28,850 bases of DNA from CAZABP01 sp964483245 (GTDB taxonomy: Bacteria; Planctomycetota; UBA1135; UBA2386): assembly GCA_964483245.1 (NCBI GenBank), contig CAZABP010000054.1, positions 1-28,850 of the forward strand, read 5' to 3'. Of the stretch, positions 6,598 to 13,456 are shown in pieces. The notes under the pieces were generated by a model. That model saw nothing but the letters and a program-made list of their open reading frames with translations. It searched no databases and had not been told where the DNA came from. Each line of letters begins with the position of its first letter. Position 1 is the first letter of the stretch. A program made the translations under genes and the position numbers.

Positions 6598-8397
6598 TCA
6601 GTCTCTTGGCCTCTGGCGCGCGGTCGCGGCGAGGGAGATGTGCAGCTCGGCAAGTTGTTCGGCGGCGACGTCGCTGGGGGCGTCGCACAGGAGGTCGGTG
6701 GCGGAGGCGGTCTTGGGGAACGCGATGACGTCGCGGATCGAGGGGGCGCCGAGGGCGAGGGTCACGATGCGGTCGACGCCGAGGGCGATGCCGCCGTGCG
6801 GGGGCGCGCCGAAGCGGAAGGCGTCGAGGAGGAAGCCGAACTTGCGGCGCTGTTCGTCAGGGGAGATGCCGAGGAACGAGAAGATGCGTTCTTGGACATC
6901 GCGGCGGTGGATGCGGATGGAGCCGGAGCCGAGCTCCCAGCCGTTGAGGACGATGTCGTAGGCGCGCGAGCGGATCTGGGCGGTGTTGGCGGCGTAGTCC
7001 GGCAGGTTCCAGTCGACGGGAGCGGTGAACGGGTGGTGGGAGCTGTCCCAGCGCTGGCGGTCGGGGTTCCACTCGAAGAGTGGGAAGTTGGTGACCCAGG
7101 CGAAGCGGAACTCCTTGGGGTCGCGCAGGCCGAGCAGGCTGCCGAGCTTGACGCGCAGCTCGCCGAGGGCGCGGTGCACGACGCGCTCTTGATCGGCGAC
7201 GAACAGCAGCAGGTCGCCCGGCTTGGCGTCGAGGTGCTGCGTCAGCTCGGTGGCGGCGGCGCCGGTGAAGAACTTGGCGATGCTGCCGGCGAGGCCGTCC
7301 GGCTGGACCTTCGCCCAGGCGAGGCCGCGCGCGCCGAACTCGCCGACGAACGCGGTCAGCTCGTCGATCTCCTTGCGCGAAAAGCGGTCGCCGGCGCCCT
7401 GCACGCAGAGTCCCTTGACGAGCCCGCCTGCTTCGACGGCGCCGCGGAAGACCTTGAACTCGCTGCGCGCGGCGAGCGCGGAGATGTCGACCAGCTCCAT
7501 CGCAAAGCGCAGGTCCGGCTTGTCGGAACCGAACCGCCGCATCGCGTCGGCGTAGTCCAGCCGCGGAAACGGCCGCGGGACTTCGACGCCGAAGCCTTCG
7601 GCGAACGCATGGACGAGCATGCCTTCGACGATGTCGTAAACCCCCTCCTCCTCGACGAACGACATCTCGAGGTCGATCTGCGTGAACTCCGGCTGCCGGT
7701 CGGCGCGCAGGTCCTCGTCGCGGAAGCAGCGCGCGATCTGGTAGTAGCGGTCCATGCCGCCGACCATCAGCAGCTGCTTGAAGATCTGCGGACTCTGCGG
7801 CAGCGCGAAGAACCGCCCCGGGTGCACGCGGCTCGGCACCAGGTAGTCGCGCGCCCCTTCCGGCGTGCTCTTGGTCAGGATCGGCGTCTCGACGTCGACG
7901 AAGTCGTGCTGCGCGAGGAAGTTGCGCACCGCGGTCACGAACGCCGCGCGCTGCTCGAGCGCGCGCGCGAGCGGCCGGCGCCTGATGTCGAGATAGCGCC
8001 AGCGCATCCGCAGCTCCTCCCCCGCTTCCGGCTCGTCGAGCACCTCGAACGGCGGGGTCTCGGCTTCGTTCAGGACCTCGAGCCCGGACGCGAACACCTC
8101 GATCGCGCCGGTGATCCGCTTGGGGTTGATCTTGTCCGGCGCGCGGCGGGCGACCTCGCCGGTCACCGAGATCACGTCTTCGGCGCCGAGACGGCTCGCG
8201 CGCTCGAGCAGTCCGGCCGCGTCCGCGCGCTCGCCGTCGAACACGACCTGCGTCAAGCCATAGCGGTCGCGCAGATCGATGAACAACAGCGAGCCGTGAT
8301 GGCGGTGGTTCTCGATCCACCCGTTCAAGGTCACGGTCCGCCCGACGTCGGCGACGCTGAGTTCGCCACAGGTATGGGTGCGTTGCCAGCTCGCCAT
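6598..8397 (-). CDS. aspS: Aspartyl-tRNA synthetase, bacterial type, probably non-discriminating
   Basis: The protein is 599 residues, close to the usual ~590. It has the N-terminal OB-fold anticodon-binding domain (VTLNGWIENHRHHGSLLFIDLRD), class II motif 2 (FRDEDLRADRQPEFTQID), the bacterial GAD insertion domain in the middle, and motif 3 (GIALGVDR). It charges tRNA-Asp with aspartate in the cytoplasm. ATG 8397 gives the canonical N-terminus MASWQRTHTCGEL. The open frame continues upstream to 8601, but that extension would run into the divergent operon and matches nothing in the family. The residue after the RH pair in the OB-fold is His (HHGS), as in Pseudomonas non-discriminating enzymes (RDHGG), whereas E. 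coli has Leu (RDLGS). This suggests the enzyme may also charge tRNA-Asn. Confidence 0.97.
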   Translation of the reverse strand: MASWQRTHTCGELSVADVGRTVTLNGWIENHRHHGSLLFIDLRDRYGLTQVVFDGERADAAGLLERASRLGAEDVISVTGEVARRAPDKINPKRITGAIEVFASGLEVLNEAETPPFEVLDEPEAGEELRMRWRYLDIRRRPLARALEQRAAFVTAVRNFLAQHDFVDVETPILTKSTPEGARDYLVPSRVHPGRFFALPQSPQIFKQLLMVGGMDRYYQIARCFRDEDLRADRQPEFTQIDLEMSFVEEEGVYDIVEGMLVHAFAEGFGVEVPRPFPRLDYADAMRRFGSDKPDLRFAMELVDISALAARSEFKVFRGAVEAGGLVKGLCVQGAGDRFSRKEIDELTAFVGEFGARGLAWAKVQPDGLAGSIAKFFTGAAATELTQHLDAKPGDLLLFVADQERVVHRALGELRVKLGSLLGLRDPKEFRFAWVTNFPLFEWNPDRQRWDSSHHPFTAPVDWNLPDYAANTAQIRSRAYDIVLNGWELGSGSIRIHRRDVQERIFSFLGISPDEQRRKFGFLLDAFRFGAPPHGGIALGVDRIVTLALGAPSIRDVIAFPKTASATDLLCDAPSDVAAEQLAELHISLAATARQRPRD

Positions 8398-8464
8398 GAT
8401 GGGATGCGCCGGAATCCGGGGCCGAAGTCTTGTACCGACGCTGCGGGCCGGGACAACTTTGGCC

Positions 8465-8486
8465 GCTTCGTCCACCTCGCTATCCT
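8465..8486 (+). promoter_or_regulatory. Possible promoter of the Mla-type operon
   Basis: TATCCT at 8481-8486 resembles a -10 box, with a weak TTGGCC-like -35 about 16 bases upstream. The predicted start site would fall within a few bases of the ATG at 8498, implying a very short or absent leader. No ribosome-binding site is evident. This is by pattern only. Confidence 0.3.
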
Positions 8487-8497
8487 GCGCGCGCGCC

Positions 8498-9646
8498 ATG
8501 GCGACCGCGGCAGCCAGCTCCGCCCCACCGGGCGCCACATTCGACGTCGAGGCTGCGGCCGAAGGCCGCCGCCGGGTCCGGCTCACCGGTCGCCTCGACA
8601 CCGCGGCCCTCGAAAAGCTGTGGAAGCCGTTTCACGCCCGCGTCCGCCCGGCCGGGGACGCGATCGAGCTGGATTGCAGCGGGGTCACCTACGCCGACAC
8701 CGCCGGGATCAGCCTGATCGTCGAGCTTGACTGCGCGCAACGCGCGCGCGGCGGCACGCTGCGCGTCGAGCAGTTCCCCGATGAGTTCGCCGCGCTGCTG
8801 ACGCAGTTCCAACAGCAGGAGTTCACCGGCTGCGAACCGCCGCGCAAGCAGGAGAGCTTTGCCGCGCGCACCGGCCGTGCCACGATCGAAGTGCTGCGCG
8901 ACCTGCGCGAGCTGATCCAGTTCGTCGGTGCGATCGCCGAGGCCTGCTTCCAGACCCTGCGCCGGCCGCGCACGTTGCGCCTCGCGAACGTCCTCGCGCA
9001 GGCGGCCGAAGTCGGCGTCATGGCCCTGCCGGTCGTCGTGTTGATCGGGTTCCTGATCGGCTCGGTGCTCGGGTTCCAGGCCGCGGTCACGCTGCGGATC
9101 TATGGCGCCGACGTGTTCCTCGGCCGCTTCGTCGGGCTGTCGATGGTGCGCGAGATCGGCGCGCTGATGACGGCGATCGTGTTGATCGCGCGCTCCGGCT
9201 CGGCGTTCGCGGCCGAGCTCGGCACGATGAAGGTGCAACAGGAGATCGACGCGCTGTCGGTCATGGCGATCGATCCGCTGCGCTACCTGGTCGTGCCGCG
9301 GATCCTGGCGACGATCCTCGTGATGCCGATCCTGACCGCGTTCTCGATCGCGGCCGGCATCGCCGGCGGTGCGCTGGTCTCGGTGACGACGCTCGGACTG
9401 CCACTGCCGATCTATGCCAACTCCGTGGTCGAGTCGCTCGACCTCAGCGACCTGCTCGGCGGGCTCGCCAAGCCGTTCGTGTTCGGGCTGCTGGTCGCTG
9501 CGATCGGCTGCATCCGCGGGCTGCAGACGATCGGCGCGGCGACCGGGGTCGGCCGCTCGACGACGAGCTCGGTCGTGTCCGGCGTGATCCTGATCGCGTT
9601 CGCCGACAGCGGCTTCTCGTTCCTCTACTACCACCTGGACATCTGA
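8498..9646 (+). CDS. mlaE: STAS-MlaE fusion: ABC lipid-transport permease
   Basis: The protein is 382 residues. Residues ~14-110 form a STAS domain with the characteristic VTYADTAGISLIVELD segment, the region that in MlaB-type proteins carries the regulatory Ser/Thr. Residues ~130-382 are an MlaE-type permease with five or so membrane segments and the conserved stretches VLIGFLIGSVLGFQ, MVREIGALMTAIVLIARSGSAFAAELGTMKV and EIDALSVMAIDPLRYLVVPR. In proteobacteria MlaB and MlaE are separate. Here they are one chain, an arrangement also known in other phyla. The complex moves phospholipids between inner and outer membranes. ATG 8498 is chosen because earlier starts would extend into the aspS 5' region without family similarity. 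The next gene begins 13 bases downstream. Confidence 0.93.
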   Translation: MATAAASSAPPGATFDVEAAAEGRRRVRLTGRLDTAALEKLWKPFHARVRPAGDAIELDCSGVTYADTAGISLIVELDCAQRARGGTLRVEQFPDEFAALLTQFQQQEFTGCEPPRKQESFAARTGRATIEVLRDLRELIQFVGAIAEACFQTLRRPRTLRLANVLAQAAEVGVMALPVVVLIGFLIGSVLGFQAAVTLRIYGADVFLGRFVGLSMVREIGALMTAIVLIARSGSAFAAELGTMKVQQEIDALSVMAIDPLRYLVVPRILATILVMPILTAFSIAAGIAGGALVSVTTLGLPLPIYANSVVESLDLSDLLGGLAKPFVFGLLVAAIGCIRGLQTIGAATGVGRSTTSSVVSGVILIAFADSGFSFLYYHLDI

Positions 9647-9658
9647 TCCGGATCCTGC

Positions 9659-10456
9659 ATGCCGGCGCTCGTCGAAGTGGAGGAGGTCACGCTCGGCTAC
9701 GGCGACCAGGTCGTGCTGGAGCAGGTGTCGCTCGAGGTGGCGCAGGGGGAGATCTTCGGGATCCTGGGCGGCTCCGGCTGCGGCAAGAGCACGCTACTGC
9801 GCGCGATGCTCGGCTTGATCCGCCCGCGCGGCGGCGTGATCCGGATCGCCGGCGAGGACATCGCCCGCGTGCACGGACGCCGGCGGGAGCGGCTGCTGCG
9901 GCAGATCGGGGTCGCGTTCCAGGGTGGGGCCCTGTTCGGGTCGATGACGTTGCTCGAGAACGTGGTCCTGCCGCTGGAGGAGTGGACGCGGCTGCAGCCG
10001 GCGGCGCGCGAGCTGATCGGGCGCATGAAGCTCGCCATGGTCGGTCTGACCGGCTTCGAGCAGCACCTGCCCGAGGAGTTGAGCGGCGGGATGCGCAAGC
10101 GCGCCGCGGTCGCACGGGCGCTCGCGCTCGAGCCGTCGATCCTGATGTTCGACGAGCCGTCGGCCGGGCTCGATCCGGTCACCTCCTCGGAGCTGGATTC
10201 GCTGATCCTGAACCTGAATCAGGCGCTCGGCTGCACTGTCTTGATCGTGACGCACGAGCTGCCGAGCATCTTCGCGATCGTGGATCGCTGCATCCTGCTC
10301 GACGGCCCGGCGCGCGGCATCATCGCGACCGGCAATCCGAAGGAGCTGCGTGAGCAGAACCAGGATCCGCGCGTGCAGCGGTTCTTCCGCCGTGCGGGGC
10401 GGAACGACCGCAACGACCGCAACGACCGCAACCACGCGGCCGGATCCGACGCATGA
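9659..10456 (+). CDS. mlaF: MlaF-type ABC ATPase of the lipid transporter
   Basis: The protein is 265 residues. Walker A is GGSGCGKST (37-45), the Q-loop Gln is near 88, the ABC signature is LSGGM (141-145), Walker B is ILMFDEP (161-167) and the switch His is in VTHEL (199). LSGGMRKRAA is typical of the MlaF/TTG2A branch. It hydrolyses ATP to drive the MlaE permease. The C-terminal tail ends in three exact copies of a 9-base unit (10403-10429) encoding Asn-Asp-Arg repeats, an unusual low-complexity extension. The stop overlaps the MlaD start as ATGA. Confidence 0.95.
   Translation: MPALVEVEEVTLGYGDQVVLEQVSLEVAQGEIFGILGGSGCGKSTLLRAMLGLIRPRGGVIRIAGEDIARVHGRRRERLLRQIGVAFQGGALFGSMTLLENVVLPLEEWTRLQPAARELIGRMKLAMVGLTGFEQHLPEELSGGMRKRAAVARALALEPSILMFDEPSAGLDPVTSSELDSLILNLNQALGCTVLIVTHELPSIFAIVDRCILLDGPARGIIATGNPKELREQNQDPRVQRFFRRAGRNDRNDRNDRNHAAGSDA
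10403..10429 (+). repeat. Three exact copies of a 9-bp coding repeat
   Basis: The unit AACGACCGC is repeated three times without a mismatch and encodes NDR-NDR-NDR at the end of the MlaF-like ATPase. The identical codons indicate recent slippage expansion rather than ancient repetition. Confidence 0.9.
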
Positions 10457-11451
10457 GGGAATCGCACCACGTCATGCTCGGGCTGTTCGTGCTGGTCGGC
10501 GCGACGCTGCTGATCGGCGGCATCGCGCTCGTCGGCGGTCGCCGGCTGATCACGCACGGCATCGTGATGGAGACCGTGTTCGCGGAATCCGTGCAGGGGC
10601 TGGAGGTCGGCTCGCCGGTGCGCTTCCGCGGCGTCAGGATCGGCGAGGTGGACGAGATCACGTTCGCCAACCGTTACTACGAGACGCAGTACCGCTACGC
10701 GCTCGTGCGGGTCAACATCGAGGAGAGTGCGTTCCGGGAGCCGGGCACGATCCCGGAGCAGGTCGCGCAGTTGATCCAAGACGGGTTGCGCGTGCAGCTC
10801 TCGGCGCAGGGGCTGACCGGCGTCATGTATCTCGAGACGGATTTGTTCGCGCGCAGGGAGCAACCCACGCTCCCGATCGACTGGACGCCGCGGTTCCTGT
10901 ACGTGCCATCCACGCCGAGCACGCTGCGTCAGCTCGGCGACAGCCTGACGACGACGCTCGACGAGCTGGCGAGCATGCCGCTGCGGGACCTGGTGCAGGA
11001 GATGCGGGACACACTGAAGCAGGTGCGCGACGAGATCCGTGGCATGCAGCTCGCCGAACGGTCACGCGAGATGGGCGAGCTGTTGGCGCGGGGGCGCGGC
11101 GAAGTGGAGCGCCTGGGGCCGGAGTTCGACCGGCTGCTCGGAGACCTGCGTCAGGTGGCGCAGAAGGCGGACCAGCTGATCGACAGCGGGAAGGCGAAAC
11201 TCGACGCCCTCGAGCTCCAGCCGACGGTCGCGGAGCTACGGGAGTTCGCGGTCGAGGCGCGTGCCGCAGTCACGCGGCTCGACGCGGCGCTGCGCCAGGC
11301 GGATGCGTTCGTCGCCGATCAGCGTCGCGGCGGCAGCGGGCTGCTGGAGAACCTGCGGGAGATCGCGGCAAACCTCGGCCGGCTGACGACGACGCTGGAG
11401 CGGTATCCATCGCTGTTGTTGCTCGGCGACCCACCGAAGAAGGATCGCTGA
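10453..11451 (+). CDS. mlaD: MlaD-type MCE-domain lipid-binding protein
   Basis: The protein is 332 residues. A single N-terminal membrane anchor (MLGLFVLVGATLLIGGIALVGG, about residues 8-29) is followed by the MCE domain, which begins VFAESVQGLEVGSPVRFRGVRIGEVDEI, the family's hallmark. It has the substrate-tunnel role of MlaD/PqiB proteins in the periplasm. Residues ~150-320 are a long, charged, helical region with heptad-like Leu spacing (RSREMGELLARGRGEVERLGPEF), suggesting a coiled coil that projects into the periplasm, as in longer MCE proteins. The start overlaps the ATPase stop by 4 bases. The stop shares one base with the next start. Confidence 0.93.
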   Translation: MRESHHVMLGLFVLVGATLLIGGIALVGGRRLITHGIVMETVFAESVQGLEVGSPVRFRGVRIGEVDEITFANRYYETQYRYALVRVNIEESAFREPGTIPEQVAQLIQDGLRVQLSAQGLTGVMYLETDLFARREQPTLPIDWTPRFLYVPSTPSTLRQLGDSLTTTLDELASMPLRDLVQEMRDTLKQVRDEIRGMQLAERSREMGELLARGRGEVERLGPEFDRLLGDLRQVAQKADQLIDSGKAKLDALELQPTVAELREFAVEARAAVTRLDAALRQADAFVADQRRGGSGLLENLREIAANLGRLTTTLERYPSLLLLGDPPKKDR

Positions 11452-12035
11452 TGCGGACGACGGCCCTGGGACTTTGCGCTCTGCTCGCGGCCTGCAGCCT
11501 GGGGCTGAACCGGGAAGCGCCACAGAAGCAGCAGTTCGTGCTGGCGCCGGAACCGGGCGAGGCGCAGCCCCCGGTCGGGGATGCCGTGTTGGAACTGCGG
11601 CCGGTGTACGTGCACCGGACCTGGGCCGGGCGCGGGTTCGTGACCGTCGGGGAAGCGGGCGCGGTCGAGGCTGCGTTCTACGAGGAGTGGTTCGTGCCGC
11701 CGGCCGAAGCCGTCCACGACAGCCTGCTGGCCTGGCTCGATCGCTGCAGCGGTGCACGTGCAGTCGTGCCGGCCGGCACGCGACTCGACGTGACGCACCG
11801 GCTCGAATGCGACGTGCGGCAAGTCGGCGTCGTCGTCCGCGAGGCGGGGCCGGTCGGCATCGTCGCGATCCGCGCGATCCTGCTCGCCGAGGGCGGGTCG
11901 GTGCAGCAGGAGTTCCGCGCCGAGACTCCGCTCGAGGCGGACACGGCCGCCGCCCATGCCGCCGCCGTGCGCCGGTCGCTCGCGACCGTGCTCGCCGAGC
12001 TGTGCGCCTGGGTGCGGACGAAGCTGGCGGCCTGA
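11451..12035 (+). CDS. ABC-type transport auxiliary lipoprotein (PqiC-like)
   Basis: The protein is 194 residues. The N-terminus MRTTALGLCALLAAC ends in a lipobox (LAAC, Cys15), so the mature protein should be lipid-anchored. The body matches the pattern of PqiC/ABC_trans_aux lipoproteins that accompany MCE systems: an early LELRPVYVHR segment, a central FYEEWFVPPAEAVHDSLLAWLD segment and a late cluster around FRAETPLEADT with a helical C-terminus. It probably acts at the outer membrane as the recipient partner of the MlaD-like protein. TGATG overlap with the upstream gene marks it as the last gene of the operon. A hairpin follows 10 bases after the stop. Confidence 0.8.
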   Translation: MRTTALGLCALLAACSLGLNREAPQKQQFVLAPEPGEAQPPVGDAVLELRPVYVHRTWAGRGFVTVGEAGAVEAAFYEEWFVPPAEAVHDSLLAWLDRCSGARAVVPAGTRLDVTHRLECDVRQVGVVVREAGPVGIVAIRAILLAEGGSVQQEFRAETPLEADTAAAHAAAVRRSLATVLAELCAWVRTKLAA

Positions 12036-12044
12036 GCCGCAAGG

Positions 12045-12062
12045 GCCGCGAACCCTCGCGGC
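12045..12062 (+). terminator. Hairpin after the Mla-type operon
   Basis: GCCGCGA (12045-12051) pairs with TCGCGGC (12056-12062) around a 4-nt ACCC loop, starting 10 bases after the lipoprotein stop. There is no T tract, so it is at best a weak or factor-assisted terminator or an mRNA-stabilising hairpin. Confidence 0.35.
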
Positions 12063-12219
12063 GCGCGACGCTTCAAGTGGACCGCTCCAACGCGTTGGCG
12101 ACCATTTCGCAGGCGCCGCGCGGCACTGGAGGCGCATGGACACCATCGCCGGCGGCCTCTTCTCGCCGAGCGAAGCGAGGCGCAGCCTTTGGCTGCACGG
12201 CCGCCGTAGCGATGAGCGG

Positions 12220-12225
12220 TATCCT
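12220..12225 (+). promoter_or_regulatory. Possible -10 box for the selenoprotein gene
   Basis: TATCCT ends seven bases before the ATG at 12233, which would place transcription start at or next to the start codon (leaderless mRNA). The same hexamer precedes the STAS-MlaE gene. No convincing -35 box or ribosome-binding site is seen. Confidence 0.25.
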
Positions 12226-12232
12226 GCCGCGC

Positions 12233-13387
12233 ATGCGGCTGTTCCCGTTCGTGCTCGTCCCGGTGCTGACCCAGGTTTCGCTGACGGCGCAGGAGCCGGC
12301 TGCCAAGGCAGCGATCCGCTGGGAGACGGATCTCGCGGCGGCGCAGGCCGCGGCGCGCGAGGATGGCAAGCCGGTGCTCGCCTACTTCACGTTCGAGACT
12401 TGACACTGGTGCAAGGTTCTCGAGCGCGAGACCTTCCCCGTCGCCACGGTCGTGGCCAAGAGCAGTGACTTCCATTGGGTCCTCGTCGACCGCGATGCCA
12501 CGCCGGAGATCCCCAAGCGGTTGAACGTGTCGGCGTATCCGGCGTTGCTCGTGCTCGGCCCGCAGGAGGAGAACGTCCATCGCTGGTCCGGCTTCCTGAA
12601 GGAGCCGGAGTTCCTGGTCGAGTTGGACGACGCCCTGCGCCGCTGGAAGCTGTTCCGCGAGGGTGACCCGTGGGATGCACCGCGGCCGCGGCCGGAGCAG
12701 CCGTTCGCCGGGCGGGATGCGACGGCGATCCCGGCGCCGAGTGACGAAGTGCCCGGCGGCATCGTGCGCTGCGGTGACGAGCTGTGGGTCGCGCAGGGGA
12801 AGATCGTGTACGTGCTCGATGCCCGGACGCACGAGCTGCGGCGCGAGGTCACGTTGCGGATGGTGCCGCAGGACCTGACGACCGACGGCAAATCGATCTA
12901 CGTCGTCGATGCGCAGTGGTCGCAAGGCTCGCCGATCCAGCAGCTCGATCCCGCGAGCGGCAACGTGCAGCGCCGGATCACGACCGCGGCGAACCGGGGC
13001 AAGCCGGGCGCCGGCGCGCGCGGGATCTGCTGGCACGACGGCAAGCTGTACGTGCTCGAGATCTCCGGCAAGGTGCACCGCGTCGACCCCGCCAGCGGCG
13101 ACGTCGAGCAGACGTTCACGACCGGCTGCAACTGGGTGTTCGGGCTGACGTTCGATGGGCAGCGCTTCGTGACCGTCGGGCGTACTGCCGTGCACTTCCT
13201 CGATCCGCAGACGCTGCAGCCCATCGAGCAGATCGACAGCAACTACCGCCTGCGCGCGATCGGCCACGACGGGGACGCGCTGCTGATCCTGGAGCAGCCG
13301 GAGTTCGGCTTCGGCCGCAAGCACGAGCAGATCCGCGTCTGGCCGCGCAAGACCATGATCTGGCGCCTGCCGACCAAGCGCTCTTGA
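12233..13387 (+). CDS. Candidate selenoprotein: secreted thioredoxin-fold (UHWC) plus beta-propeller-like protein
   Basis: The protein is 384 residues if the in-frame TGA at 12401-12403 is read as selenocysteine (residue 57). Residues 1-20 are a Sec signal peptide (MRLFPFVLVPVLTQVSLTAQ). Residues ~28-145 are a thioredoxin fold: KPVLAYFTFET, then Sec57-H-W-C60, then KVLERETFP, and later the cis-Pro loop VSAYPALLVLG. The usual motif in relatives is CHWC, so TGA replaces exactly the first catalytic Cys. Residues ~165-384 contain repeated short beta blades (KIVYVLDARTHELRREV, SIYVVDA, KLYVLEISGKVHRVDPASGD, AVHFLDPQTL), a beta-propeller-like domain. The frame and protein character are the same on both sides of the TGA, and a SECIS-like hairpin follows it. 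I infer a periplasmic thiol/selenol oxidoreductase. ATG 12212 is an alternative start, but 12233 gives the better signal peptide. A nonsense mutation or sequencing error (TGC to TGA) is the alternative. Confidence 0.75.
12401..12446 (+). promoter_or_regulatory. UGA (Sec) codon and SECIS-like hairpin
   Basis: After TGA (12401-12403) and 11 nt, GGT (12415-12417) pairs with ACC (12431-12433), extended by AA/TT outside. T12418 is bulged. CTCG (12419-12422) pairs with CGAG (12427-12430) around an AGCG loop. The E. coli fdhF SECIS has the same order: UGA, 11 nt, GGU, bulged U, short upper stem with a 4-nt loop, ACC. A lower stem TGGTG (12407-12411) with CGCCA (12442-12446) is also possible. The loop lacks the E. 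coli GU and has GC instead. SelB would bind here. Confidence 0.7.
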
Positions 13388-13398
13388 CCGCCGCGTGC

Positions 13399-13440
13399 GT
13401 GTCTGACACCCGGTGTACCGGTACACCGGGTGTCAGACAC
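13399..13440. repeat. 42-bp perfect palindrome between convergent genes
   Basis: The left arm 13399-13419 (GTGTCTGACACC...GTACC) is the exact reverse complement of the right arm 13420-13440, with no loop. Four more pairs are possible outside (13393-13396 with 13443-13446) after a two-base interruption. It lies 11 bases after the selenoprotein stop and 16 bases before the permease stop. It may be a bidirectional transcription barrier or one copy of a REP-type repeat. The GTGTCTGACACC core looks like the kind of sequence that recurs in genomes. Confidence 0.9.
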
Positions 13441-13456
13441 CTACGCAGCGGCCTGG

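Noticed and set aside
5767..8730. 987-codon plus-strand open frame across the glycosyltransferase, the assembly gap and aspS
   Set aside because: It crosses unknown bases and a terminator and is antisense to aspS. No domain is visible.
12401..12403. TGA as a simple nonsense mutation making a pseudogene
   Set aside because: The stop falls exactly on a catalytic Cys position, a SECIS-like hairpin follows at the right distance, and the downstream frame is intact with normal codon use. A sequencing error cannot be fully excluded.
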